Assembly (NCBI GenBank): GCA_003220935.1
Contig: QHTT01000091.1
Location: forward strand, 1-64,000
Reading direction: 5' to 3'
DNA from: Gemmatimonadota bacterium
GTDB lineage: Bacteria > Gemmatimonadota > Gemmatimonadetes > Gemmatimonadales > GWC2-71-9
Length of the DNA: 64,000 nt
Position numbers and translations under genes: made by a program. This document shows, in pieces, positions 47,625 through 57,100 of this stretch; within the stretch, counting starts at the first letter, position 1, and the number at the start of each line of letters is the position of its first letter. The notes under the pieces were generated by a model. It was not told the origin of the DNA. It saw nothing but the letters and a program-made list of their open reading frames with translations, and did no database searches.

Positions 47625-50410
47625 AGAACCGCGCACTGCAGGGCCACGAGTCGCTGCGTCGCGGTGACGGCCCGCGCACGGTACCGCGGCTCGCCGTCGG
47701 CCCAAAGACGCGCGACTGTGCGGTAGGCGCGACACGCATCCGCGGGCGATCGCCCAGAACGCTCGAGCAGCAGGGCCAGGCGCCACTCGGCGAGCGGCGC
47801 AAAGGCCCAGTCTAGCTCGGCGGCCTGAGGGTCCCCAGTCGGATAGCGGAAGACGTCAGAGTTCTCATGCCAGATCAAGTCCGCCTGGGCGCTCGCGGGA
47901 CGCCCGGCTCGCTCATACCACGCGGCGCGCGAGAGATGCAGCACCGTGCGGAAGAACGGATCCTCCGTCTGCGCAACGGGAATCCCCGTGACACGGTCGG
48001 TAGCAGCGAGCGCTGATGCGTAGGCACCTCGCGCTGCCAGGGCCTCCGCCTGAAGCAGCAGCGTCAAGGCGCGGGGCGCGGGCTCGCCAGCGAGCGGCCT
48101 GCCACGCGCCGGATCGTCGGCCGCGCTGGGTGCGCGCTCGAGGACCGCAAGCATCCAGACGGCACGCCGGCGGCGGTCCGCAGGCCCCGGCTGGTCAACG
48201 TCACCGTTGAGCCTGGCACGCACCGCCGGCAGCTCGACCGCGAGACGGGCGGAATCCGAGTCGAACACGAGCATCGCTGCCGACAGCTCGTCGGCGAAAA
48301 TGGCCAGATCGGGAAAGCGCCCGGCGAGCCGCCGGGCGAGCGCAACGGCGGTATCGGGGCGTCCGAGACCGACCAGCGCGAGCACCCGGGCGATACTCGC
48401 CGAGCGCTCGAATCCGGGCTCGTGCAGCAGCCGTTCCGCAAACGCGAGCGCACCATGCGGAACCCCAAAAGCCGGCAGATAGCGGGCTCCGGCGTCGAGT
48501 TGCACTACGCCGGCAGCCCGCGCGAGACGGATGAGCGCATCCGTGCGCCGCTCCGCGTCCGCCGGGGGCAGGAACCGCCAGGCGTACGCGAGCTCCACGA
48601 GGGCGAGCGTGGCGAAGGAGCGGGGGTCGCTCGGGCTGCCGAGTCGCTCCCGCTGGGTGAGCGCAGCCGCGGCCCCGGCCGAGTCCCCTTCGGCGACATG
48701 TACCCACGCGACGTGCTCCAGCGCGGGGCCGAAGGCCGGTTGGAATTTGAGGACCTCCTCGAAGGGAGCTAGCGCTTCGCGCCGTGAGCGCCCCACCAGC
48801 GGCCCCCGGTGCAACAGCTCGTCCCCCCGCCGGAACTGGCCGAACAGGAAGTCTTTCCAGCGTCGCGTCAGCGCGTCGAGCGAGTCGAGTCGCGCCGCGA
48901 CCGGCAGCTGTTGCGCGCGGATCAGCCGTTGGTAATGGAGCGGGAACGCGTCAACGTGGGCCAGGTCGTGGATGTTGTCCGCCGGATCGTCCTCGAGGTC
49001 GAGCCAGCGTCCTACCTCTGCGTGGCGCAGGTAACAGAGCCAGCACGCCGTGTCGAGCGCGGCCGCAGCGGCGTACGCGGAGCGGGCCTCGCCCCAGCGC
49101 GCGTCCGCGAACAATCGCTCCGCCTTCTGGAAGGCCAGCAGGCCCGCGCGGGTCTTGGGTAGCACGGCCGCGGGGAGGGAGCGATCGAGCAGTCCCCGGC
49201 TCCCGAGCAGCGAGCCGAACACGCGGTCGGCGAGGGTATCCACCAGCACGCGCCACTGCTGGACCTGGCCCTGCACTTCGATCGCATCCAGTTCTTCGAC
49301 CGTGCTGGTCAGGCGGACCCGCAAGCCCCCTGCCACGTTCTCGATTTCGGGTCGCACGTGCCGGCCCCGTTCCCACAAGCGAGCCAGCCCGGAGGCGCAG
49401 CGTACGGAGAGATCGGGGTAGCCGTCGAGGCGCCGCGCGAGACCGCACGCCACGGAATCTGGAAGCCAGGGCGGGAGCCCGGGCGGCGCACTCGCGACCT
49501 GCACACCGATTTGAAAGGCAGTGGCCGGCGGTCCGGCCCGCAGCAGCCCCAGCCCGATCGCGATCCCCAACACCGTGCAGCCGATCGCGACGCCGATCGT
49601 GTTCCGGCGGTACGGCCATACGCGGGTGCGCCACAGCGCGCGGCGAAACTCCCCCGCGTCCGGCCAGCGACGCTCGGGGTCGAATTCGAGGGCCCGGCGC
49701 AGCACCCGCGCGATGCGCCGCGGCACGCCAGCCCAGTTCGCGGTCTCGGGCTGGAACACGGGCCAGCGACGCCGTGTGAGCGCCTCGTATAAGACCATGC
49801 CCGCGGCGTGCAGGTCGGTCCGCGGAGTGACTTCGCCGCCCGCCGCTTGCTCGGGCGGCATATAGCCCGCCGTCCCGACCACGCCTCGCGGCCCGGTGAG
49901 CCCCGGGGCGTCCCTGGCTGAGGCCGCGTCAACGGCTTTGGCGATCCCGAAATCGCCGAGCAGCGCGCGGTCCTTGGCGATGAAGACGTTGCTCGGCTTG
50001 ATGTCGCGGTGGACCACGTGGCGCGTGTGCGCATGCTCGAGCGCGTCGAGCAAGTCGCGCCCTAGCTTCACCACGCGCGCCGGCGGCAGCGGACCGCGCT
50101 CCAGCCGCTGCGCGAGCGTGGGGTCCTCGATGTAGTCCATGACGTAGAAATAGAAGCCGCGGCGCTCACCCGCGGAGTGAACGATGACGATGTTGGGATG
50201 GCGCAGCTTGGCGGCCGTCTGTGCTTCGCGCACGAAACGCTCGGCCGCGGCTGCGGTCGCGAGCTCGGGCCGCAGGATCTTCACCGCAACCGGGCAGGCG
50301 AGCGCGACGTCCCGGGCCAGGTAGACCACTCCCATGCCGCCGCTCGCGATTTCGCGCTCGACGTAATACTCCGGCAACAGCGCCGCACGCAGCTGCTCGA
50401 GCAGAGACAC
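47621..50410 (-). CDS. Ser/Thr protein kinase with TM and repeat region; start GTG 50410 preferred to TTG 50461
   Basis: IASGGMGVVYLARD, VAVKILRPEL, VVHRDIKPSNVFI, LGDFGIAKA, GYMPPEQA; 4-nt overlap with the regulator. Confidence 0.9.
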   Translation of the reverse strand: MSLLEQLRAALLPEYYVEREIASGGMGVVYLARDVALACPVAVKILRPELATAAAAERFVREAQTAAKLRHPNIVIVHSAGERRGFYFYVMDYIEDPTLAQRLERGPLPPARVVKLGRDLLDALEHAHTRHVVHRDIKPSNVFIAKDRALLGDFGIAKAVDAASARDAPGLTGPRGVVGTAGYMPPEQAAGGEVTPRTDLHAAGMVLYEALTRRRWPVFQPETANWAGVPRRIARVLRRALEFDPERRWPDAGEFRRALWRTRVWPYRRNTIGVAIGCTVLGIAIGLGLLRAGPPATAFQIGVQVASAPPGLPPWLPDSVACGLARRLDGYPDLSVRCASGLARLWERGRHVRPEIENVAGGLRVRLTSTVEELDAIEVQGQVQQWRVLVDTLADRVFGSLLGSRGLLDRSLPAAVLPKTRAGLLAFQKAERLFADARWGEARSAYAAAAALDTACWLCYLRHAEVGRWLDLEDDPADNIHDLAHVDAFPLHYQRLIRAQQLPVAARLDSLDALTRRWKDFLFGQFRRGDELLHRGPLVGRSRREALAPFEEVLKFQPAFGPALEHVAWVHVAEGDSAGAAAALTQRERLGSPSDPRSFATLALVELAYAWRFLPPADAERRTDALIRLARAAGVVQLDAGARYLPAFGVPHGALAFAERLLHEPGFERSASIARVLALVGLGRPDTAVALARRLAGRFPDLAIFADELSAAMLVFDSDSARLAVELPAVRARLNGDVDQPGPADRRRRAVWMLAVLERAPSAADDPARGRPLAGEPAPRALTLLLQAEALAARGAYASALAATDRVTGIPVAQTEDPFFRTVLHLSRAAWYERAGRPASAQADLIWHENSDVFRYPTGDPQAAELDWAFAPLAEWRLALLLERSGRSPADACRAYRTVARLWADGEPRYRARAVTATQRLVALQCAVL

Positions 50411-50461
50411 GGGTTTGGTCCGGGCGAAGACAAGTTTTCCCGCTGGTCCCCGGAAAGTCAA

Positions 50462-50491
50462 ACGGCCCCGAGACCAGTGTCCCGGGGCCGT
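50462..50491 (-). terminator. GC-rich hairpin downstream of the cupredoxin gene
   Basis: acggccccg-agaccagtgtcc-cggggccgt, followed on the minus strand by a short T run. Confidence 0.5.
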
Positions 50492-50516
50492 GGCGTCCCG
50501 CCACGCGGGCAGCGGG

Positions 50517-50999
50517 CTACTGCACCGTGATCCCGATATGCATGCCGAGCGCGATGTGTGGCATGCAGTACCCCTTGTAGACGCCCGCCGCCGCCCCCGC
50601 GAACGATACGTCGTACTTCTCGTTCGGCTGCGTCAGGAACGGACCGGTGAGGTCGCCCATAGGGTTGGGCATACCCTTCTTCAGCACGTCCACGCCACCC
50701 TTGGGGACCGAGTCGGGATAGAACGCGACGTTGTGCGGGCCGCCCGACACATTGATGAACCGCACGATGGTGCCCGGCTTGATGGTTAACGTCGCCGGCT
50801 CGAACGCGGCCTTGGTGGTGCCGTTGCCGGTCATCTTCACCTCGACGATGGCCGCCCCGGTCGCAGGTGCCGCGGGCGCCGCCGCGGAGTTCGCCGCCGC
50901 GGGAACGGCCGCCGCTGCCTGGGACGCATCGGGTTTATTGCCGCCGCCGCAGGCGACGGCACCGACGGCGAGAAGCGGGGTGAGCGCAGTCAACCGCAT
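50517..50999 (-). CDS. Cupredoxin-domain (plastocyanin-like) lipoprotein
   Basis: LLAVGAVACGGG lipobox; GGPHNVAFYPDSVP; YKGYCMPHIALGMHIGITV. Confidence 0.85.
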   Translation of the reverse strand: MRLTALTPLLAVGAVACGGGNKPDASQAAAAVPAAANSAAAPAAPATGAAIVEVKMTGNGTTKAAFEPATLTIKPGTIVRFINVSGGPHNVAFYPDSVPKGGVDVLKKGMPNPMGDLTGPFLTQPNEKYDVSFAGAAAGVYKGYCMPHIALGMHIGITVQ

Positions 51000-51135
51000 G
51001 CTGATGTCCTCCGAGACGATGGCTGGATGTCGCTTGTGAACGCGTTCACAATAACCCGGCGACGCGCAAAACGGGAGACCTCGCAAGCCGAGGCCGCGGT
51101 TGCATTTTCGCACGCCCGCGACGACACTCATCCCC

Positions 51136-52287
51136 ATGCCGAGCCCCCCGATTCCTCAGATTTCACCCGATGAGCTCGCCCGGCGCCTCGACGCGGGCGA
51201 GCCGGTGCAACTGCTCGATATCCGCGCCGCAGAGCGCGTCGCGCAGGGCGCCGTGAGTTTCGGGCCTACGCTCGACTTCCGCGCCCTCCCCGCATCCCAG
51301 ATCTATCGCCTTCCCCGCCTCGAGCCGCTCGAGCTCGACCGGCATCGGCCGGTCGTCGTGATCTGCGGGCATGGCAACTCGAGCAAGCAGGCCACGCTGT
51401 TCCTGCGCGAGCAGGGCTTCGAGGCATACTCCGTCAGCGGCGGGATGGCGGCGTGGGAAACGGTGTACCTGCCGCGGTTTCTCTCACCCACATCCTCGGT
51501 GGAGCACGTCGTCCAGCTCGACCGGGTCGGGAAGGGTGCGCTCTCCTACGTGCTGGTGAGCGAGGGCGACGCCGTGGTCGTCGATCCGGGCCGCCACGTC
51601 GAGCGCTACGATGAGCTGCTCCAGGAACTCGAGGCCACGCCGGCCGCGGTAGTCGACACCCACATGCATGCGGACTACTTGAGCGGCGCGCGCGCGGCCG
51701 CCGCGCTCTGGCGTGTGCCCTACTTCCTCCATCCCGACGACGCGCGCTCCCCGTTCGACGGGACCGAGGGCCGTTTCACCTATCAGCCGGTCACGGAGGG
51801 CGACACCATCGCGTTCGGCCGGGCCACGCTGCGCGTGCAGCACGTTCCCGGGCACACCCTGGGCAGTATCGCGCTGCTGGCGGACGACGCACTCGCGCTC
51901 ACGGGGGACTTCCTGTTCGTCCAGTCGGTGGGCCGCCCTGACCTGGGCGGGCAGCGGGACGCTTGGACTCGGCTTCTGTGGCGGAGCCTCGCGCGGATAC
52001 GACGCGAATGGCCGGGCCATCGACTCGTGCTCCCCGCGCACTACGGCGGCGAACCCGAGCGCCGCGCCGACCGCAGCGTCGGGGCACGCTTCGATATCAT
52101 CGTGGCGACCAACGAAGCGATCGCCATCCGCGACGAAGCCGCGCTCCTCGCGTGGGTTGCGCACAGCACACCCGCGCCACCTGAGAGCTACCGGACGATC
52201 AAGCTGGCAAACCTGGGGCTGGTGGATGTGTCGGAGACTGACGCGGAGATCTTGGAGTTCGGGCCGAATCAGTGCGCGGTGAGATAG
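51136..52287 (+). CDS. Rhodanese + MBL-fold (ETHE1/persulfide dioxygenase-like) protein
   Basis: VVVICGHGNSSKQATLFLREQGF (CGHGNSS loop); VVDTHMHADYLSGA; VPGHTLGSIALL; LTGDFLF. Confidence 0.8.
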   Translation: MPSPPIPQISPDELARRLDAGEPVQLLDIRAAERVAQGAVSFGPTLDFRALPASQIYRLPRLEPLELDRHRPVVVICGHGNSSKQATLFLREQGFEAYSVSGGMAAWETVYLPRFLSPTSSVEHVVQLDRVGKGALSYVLVSEGDAVVVDPGRHVERYDELLQELEATPAAVVDTHMHADYLSGARAAAALWRVPYFLHPDDARSPFDGTEGRFTYQPVTEGDTIAFGRATLRVQHVPGHTLGSIALLADDALALTGDFLFVQSVGRPDLGGQRDAWTRLLWRSLARIRREWPGHRLVLPAHYGGEPERRADRSVGARFDIIVATNEAIAIRDEAALLAWVAHSTPAPPESYRTIKLANLGLVDVSETDAEILEFGPNQCAVR

Positions 52288-52292
52288 CCGCA

Positions 52293-52355
52293 AGTCGCAA
52301 GGCGTAAGCCTTTAGACTGATCGTTCTTGTGACTTGCGGCTTACGGCTTGCGACT
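52293..52355. terminator. 18-bp inverted repeat (one mismatch) between convergent genes
   Basis: agtcgcaaggcgtaagcc ... ggcttacggcttgcgact. Confidence 0.55.
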
Positions 52356-52689
52356 ATTCCACAGGCGCCTGCAGCACGACGTACGTCCAATCCGTTCCGC
52401 CCAGGGTTTGCAGCCCGTACGGCACACCCGCGGGAATGTGCACCAGGTCGTTCGCCGCCACCTCGATGCGGTCACCATCGAGCAGCATCACCCCGCGGCC
52501 CGCGAGCGTAAAGATCAGAATCCCCGTCGCATCTTCCACGGAGATCGGCAGCGCGGCACCGGGCTGCATGATGATGTGCTCGAAGCTAAGCCCGGCGAGC
52601 ATGCCCGGAAGGTTGAGAACGGTATGGCGGCGCAGACCCTCCGCCGTCGTAGGCAGCTTGGTGAGGCGGCGGTAAGTGTAGCGCGGCAC
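52354..52689 (-). CDS. Cupin-domain protein
   Basis: EHIIMQPGAALPISVEDATGILIFTLAGRGVMLLDGDRIEVAANDLVHIPAGVPYGL. Confidence 0.75.
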   Translation of the reverse strand: MPRYTYRRLTKLPTTAEGLRRHTVLNLPGMLAGLSFEHIIMQPGAALPISVEDATGILIFTLAGRGVMLLDGDRIEVAANDLVHIPAGVPYGLQTLGGTDWTYVVLQAPVE

Positions 52690-53742
52690 GAGTCCCTGTC
52701 CCCTAGGGCGCGGCAAATGCGCTTCAAAATGGCGCGGCGCGTCCCCTCCCCGCAACCCCTTGGCGCACCGCGCAATACCACACCGCGCCCCTCCGTCGCG
52801 ACGCCCAGTGTGCAACCCGTTCCCCGTCAATCGTCTCTCATGGCGTCCCTCACAGGAACTACTCGTTATGCTGTCCCTGAAGCGTCTGTTCGCTCTCTGC
52901 TCCACGCTCCTGCCGATCGGACCCGCGGCCCTCGCGCAGGGCTGGATCGAGCCGGTGCGGCCGCTCCCCCGTGGGGCGATCGAGAAGGTGCGCAGCGCCG
53001 TGCAGGTAGCGGTAACCGGACGGGTCGCCCGCGTTTCCGTAGAGGAATGGTTCCGGAACACGGGGCCGTTGATGGACGAGGGGAGCTACCTGTATCCATT
53101 GCCGGGCGAGACCGTGTTCAGCGATTTCTCCCTCTGGCAGGGAGACCGCGAACTCAAGGGCGAGCCGATGGACGCCGGACAGGCGCGTGCCATCTACGAG
53201 CAGATCGTGCGGCGCCGGCGCGACCCGGCCTTGATCGAGCTCGCCGGCCACGGGCTGCTGCGGGCCCGCGTCTTCCCCATCGCACCGGGCGAGACGCGCA
53301 AGATCACGCTGCGCTACACGCAGATCCTTGATCGAGTGGGTGATGCCATGCGGTTCCGGTACGCAGCCGGGACGGCAGCGGCCTCTCGGAGCTTCCGGCT
53401 CCAAGTGGACAGCGCCGCGCGCTTGGGCGACCCGTACTCGCCCACCCACCGGCTGACGGTGAGCCACAGCGGCGATCGCCTCGAGCTCGCCTTGGCCGAC
53501 ACCACGACCGGCGGCGATCTGGAACTGCTGCTGCCGCTGGCGCGCGGGTTGGTGGGGACCTCGCTCCTCACGCACCAACCGGTGGGTGAGGACGGGTTCT
53601 TCATGTTGCTGCTCGCACCCGGCCGGGCCGCGGAGACGGGAGAGCGCTTGCGGCGTGATGTCGTAGCCGTGCTCGACGTGTCCGGCTCGATGTCCGGCGA
53701 CAAGCTCGACCAGGCGAAGGCTGCGCTCGTCCAACTGCTCGG

Positions 53743-53941
53743 CACCTTGCGCGCGGCCCAGAGCTGCGGGACGTAGTCGCTCCCGGCGTTCTCGTCGCCG
53801 AACCGGGCGTTCGTCGTGAAGGACTCTTCGCGGCCGTTTCTCCGTCCGGTCACCGTCACGGACCTCTGCCTTCTCCCTTCTCCCCGATAGCGCCCGAACA
53901 CCACCAGCTCATCCCCTGCGAATAAATCAGGCAGACGCTCC
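53743..53941 (-). repeat. Inverted copy (199 bp) of 54160-54358
   Basis: Base-by-base comparison of the reverse complement gives identity over 199 bp. Confidence 0.95.
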
Positions 53942-54159
53942 CGCGGGTTGTTTCGGGTCTTTGCCTTCGGAATCGGGTACGACGTGAATACCTACCTGCT
54001 GGACCGGCTGACCGACCGCGCCCGGGGCGTCACCGAATACATCCGGCCGGGCGGCGACATCGAGCAGACGGTGGGCTCGCTCGCGACGAAGATCTCGAGC
54101 CCGGTGCTCACCGATGTCACCCTCCGGGGCGACGGCGTCGAGTTCTACGACCTGCAGCC

Positions 54160-54358
54160 GGAGCGTCTGCCTGATTTATTCGCAGGGGATGAGCTGGTGG
54201 TGTTCGGGCGCTATCGGGGAGAAGGGAGAAGGCAGAGGTCCGTGACGGTGACCGGACGGAGAAACGGCCGCGAAGAGTCCTTCACGACGAACGCCCGGTT
54301 CGGCGACGAGAACGCCGGGAGCGACTACGTCCCGCAGCTCTGGGCCGCGCGCAAGGTG
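54160..54358 (+). repeat. Direct copy (199 bp) of the inverted repeat; codes part of the vWA protein
   Basis: ggagcgtctgcctgatttattcgcagg...gggccgcgcgcaaggtg. Confidence 0.95.
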
Positions 54359-54958
54359 GGCGCCCTGTCACGCGAGCTCCGGCTGCACGGACCGAACTCC
54401 GAACTCGTGAGCGAGCTGAAGCGATTGGCGCTACGCTACGGCATCCTCACCGAGTACACATCGTACCTGGTGCAGGAGCCCAACCAGATCGTGGTGCGGC
54501 CGATGTTCGATCGCGCTCCGGCCGCTGCCCCGGCTCCGCGAGACCAAGCGGGTGCCGACGCCGTCGAGCGCTCCCGCGCCGAGAAAGCGCTCGCCGGCTC
54601 GGCTCAGTTGAGCGCGGTGGTAGTGACCGGCGCCGCCAGAAGCGACTCCGTGGGCGCCGCCCGGTCCACCGAAGCCACGAGTACGCAGCGGGTTGGAGGT
54701 CGAATCTTCGTGTGGCGAGACAGCACTTGGACAGACATCGCGCACGGCGATTCGTTGCGGGTGGTCGAGGTCGCGGCATTCAGCGACGCATACTTCGCTC
54801 TGCTGCGCGCCCTCCCCGAGCTGGTGAAGCCCGCGAGCCTGGAGCCCGCCGTCCTGGTGGCCGGCCGGCGGGTGAGCATCAAGATTGAGCCGGGGGGCAA
54901 GACCGACTGGGCGCCGGGCGAGTTGGCGAAGCTGGTCAAGGACTTTCGGGGATGAGAC

Positions 54959-55055
54959 CAACGCGGACGTGGGAACGCGGAACGCGGAACAGTACGGCGG
55001 GGTTCGTGGGGCCGGATTCCTTTGTTCCGCGTTCCCAGTTCCGCGTTCTGCGTTG
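54959..55055. repeat. Palindromic intergenic repeat
   Basis: gggaacgcggaacgcggaaca ... tgttccgcgttcccagttccgcgttctgcgtt. Confidence 0.6.
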
Positions 55056-55061
55056 AATTCG

Positions 55062-55565
55062 ATGCCCGACGACCTGGCCGACGTGTACCGTAGCACGTAC
55101 CGCGCCCTGGTGCGGTTCCTGTACCGTAAGGTGTGGGACGCGGCGCGTGCGGAGGACCTCGCCCAGGAGGCGTTCGCGCGGGCGCTCGTCCACAAGCCCG
55201 CAAACGCGCGCGGCTGGCTGTTCGTCGTGGCGGCAAACATGGCGCGCGACGACGCGCGGCGCGCGGCGCGGGAGCGGCGCCACCTCACACTCCTGAAGAG
55301 TGAGCCACCGGCGAGCGCTCCGCCGTCGGACGAGGCGCTGCACACGGAAGGCGAACACTCGCAGGTGCGCGCCGCGCTCGAGCAGCTCACGCCACGCGAT
55401 CGCGAAGTGCTGCTCTTGTGGGATTCGGGACTGTCGTACGACGAGATCGCCACGCAGACGGGATTAGCGCGCGGCGCCATCGGTACGACCCTCGCCCGCG
55501 CGCGCCGCCGGCTGGTGGAGGCGTTCGAGGCGGGAAGGACGGGTGAACATGTCGCACGTGGATGA
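55062..55565 (+). CDS. ECF-type RNA polymerase sigma factor
   Basis: YRALVRFLYRKVWDAARAEDLAQEAFARAL; LTPRDREVLLLWDSGLSYDEIATQTGLARGAIGTTLARARRRL. Confidence 0.9.
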   Translation: MPDDLADVYRSTYRALVRFLYRKVWDAARAEDLAQEAFARALVHKPANARGWLFVVAANMARDDARRAARERRHLTLLKSEPPASAPPSDEALHTEGEHSQVRAALEQLTPRDREVLLLWDSGLSYDEIATQTGLARGAIGTTLARARRRLVEAFEAGRTGEHVARG

Positions 55566-56652
55566 CGGCGCGCTGCACGCTTACCTCGACGGCGAGCTCT
55601 CGCCGCTCGAGTCCCAGGACGTCGAGGCACATATCGCACAGTGCCCCGGCTGCCGCCGCCGCCTGGAGGAAGAGCGGGCACTCATCGCGCGCGCAGATGA
55701 GCTGCTCGGGCTGGCCGCCCCCCCAGACCGCGCGACTCCGCCGTTCCGCCCGGGTGACCGGGAGCCCCCGGTCCGCCTGTGGTGGCGTGTACGACTGCCG
55801 CTCGCCTGGGCGGCCACCGTAGTGCTCGCGCTGGGAGCCGGGACGTACTTTGGGTCGCGGGTATTGCAGCGGGAGCAACCCGCGGCAGACCAGCGCACCA
55901 GCGATCTCGCCGCCACGAGCACCCTCGCTCCCGCGGCCGCGCCCGAGACCGGCGCTACGCGCCGTGCCGCGCCACGGCCGGTGGGGCGCACGCGTGCGCC
56001 CGCAGCACCGACCGGCGTGGCAGCCGAGCGCAAGTCGACAGCGAAAGACAAGTCGGCGGAGGTGGTGGTGGCGGAAGCGCGGCCAGAGACCAGCGTCGCG
56101 CTGCGCGACGAGCTCGCGGTGAGTGCGGTCAAGCCGTCGCTCGCGCCCCAGCCCGTCTCACCGGCCCCCGCACCTGCTCTCGCTGGCATGGTCGGGCAGT
56201 ACGCCCTGACCGGCCCGCCGGTCACCTTGGACAGCGCCCGCGCGTTCCTGGGCACGGATCCCTACGCCGTGCCCGACCTTCCAGTCCGGGGCATCTACCG
56301 GGCGCGTCTAATCGGCTTCTCTGGAGTCGTCGTCGAGCAGGCGCTCGATTCGAGCACGGTCATCGCCGTGATCACTGGGCGCCAGGCTCCGCTCTCGCTG
56401 CAATCGGTAGTCGTGACCGATGCGGCGCGCGCCGATACCGTGAAGCCTGCCGAGCGGGCATTGATGGGCCGAGCCGCGGCGACACCGGACTCGCTAGCAG
56501 CGGCGGAGCGCAAGCCCGAGGCGGCCGCTTTGCACGCGCGCGGCGCGGCCGCCAATCGGCCCGCCGCAGCGCTCGTTTCCGAAGTGCGCGGGCCGCTGTC
56601 CGCCGACTCCCTCGCGGCGCTGCAGCGTCGCCTCCAGCCACTCCGCCCCTAG
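55543..56652 (+). CDS. Anti-sigma factor, zf-HC2-type, membrane anchored
   Basis: HVDDGALHAYLDGELSPLESQDVEAHIAQCPGCRRRLEEE; one TM; overlaps the sigma gene. Confidence 0.85.
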   Translation: MNMSHVDDGALHAYLDGELSPLESQDVEAHIAQCPGCRRRLEEERALIARADELLGLAAPPDRATPPFRPGDREPPVRLWWRVRLPLAWAATVVLALGAGTYFGSRVLQREQPAADQRTSDLAATSTLAPAAAPETGATRRAAPRPVGRTRAPAAPTGVAAERKSTAKDKSAEVVVAEARPETSVALRDELAVSAVKPSLAPQPVSPAPAPALAGMVGQYALTGPPVTLDSARAFLGTDPYAVPDLPVRGIYRARLIGFSGVVVEQALDSSTVIAVITGRQAPLSLQSVVVTDAARADTVKPAERALMGRAAATPDSLAAAERKPEAAALHARGAAANRPAAALVSEVRGPLSADSLAALQRRLQPLRP

Positions 56653-56659
56653 GCGACGC

Positions 56660-56995
56660 TCACTGCACAACGATGGTACCGTTCATGCCCGCGTGAATCG
56701 TGCAGTGGTACGTGTAGGTCCCCGCCTGGAGCGTGGCCGGAAACGTTCCGGACTGCAGTGTCTGGGAATTGGAAGGGGTCGTCGGCCCGCTAATCCAAGT
56801 GACGTTGTGCCCGTTAGACGGCGTCGACCACGAGAAAGTCACCTGCCCTGCAGCGACGGTGTCCGGCGTGGGTGAGAAGAAGTTGTTCCCGACCGTGATC
56901 GTGGTGCTGCGGCCGCCCCCTGAGGGAGACGTTGAACTCTTGCACCCCGCCACCAACGCCAGACCCGCCGCCAACATGAGCAGTTGCGACCGCAT
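56660..56995 (-). CDS. Plastocyanin/cupredoxin-like lipoprotein
   Basis: AAGLALVAGCKSS lipobox; NGHNVTWISGP; GTYTYHCTIHAGMNGTIVV. Confidence 0.9.
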   Translation of the reverse strand: MRSQLLMLAAGLALVAGCKSSTSPSGGGRSTTITVGNNFFSPTPDTVAAGQVTFSWSTPSNGHNVTWISGPTTPSNSQTLQSGTFPATLQAGTYTYHCTIHAGMNGTIVVQ

Positions 56996-57100
56996 GAGAC
57001 CTCCGAGTTGTCCAGGGAACGAGCCAGATTCTATTGCGTACCAGTGCTACCCTTAGAAACGTTGCAAGAGCCTGGGGCGGATGTCGCCCAGCAACGCCGT

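Larger units (their letters stand above)
52868..54955 (+). pseudogene. VIT/von Willebrand factor A protein interrupted by a 199-bp inverted duplication
   Basis: N-part 52868-53776 MLSLKRLFALCSTLL...VVAVLDVSGSMSGDKLDQAKAAL; C-part 53948-54955 RVFAFGIGYDVNTYLLDRL...; middle of the vWA domain missing. Confidence 0.75.

Noticed and set aside
53314-53904. 196-aa minus-strand ORF sharing peptide with the downstream vWA part
   Set aside because: Shared peptide comes from the inverted 199-bp copy, not an independent gene.
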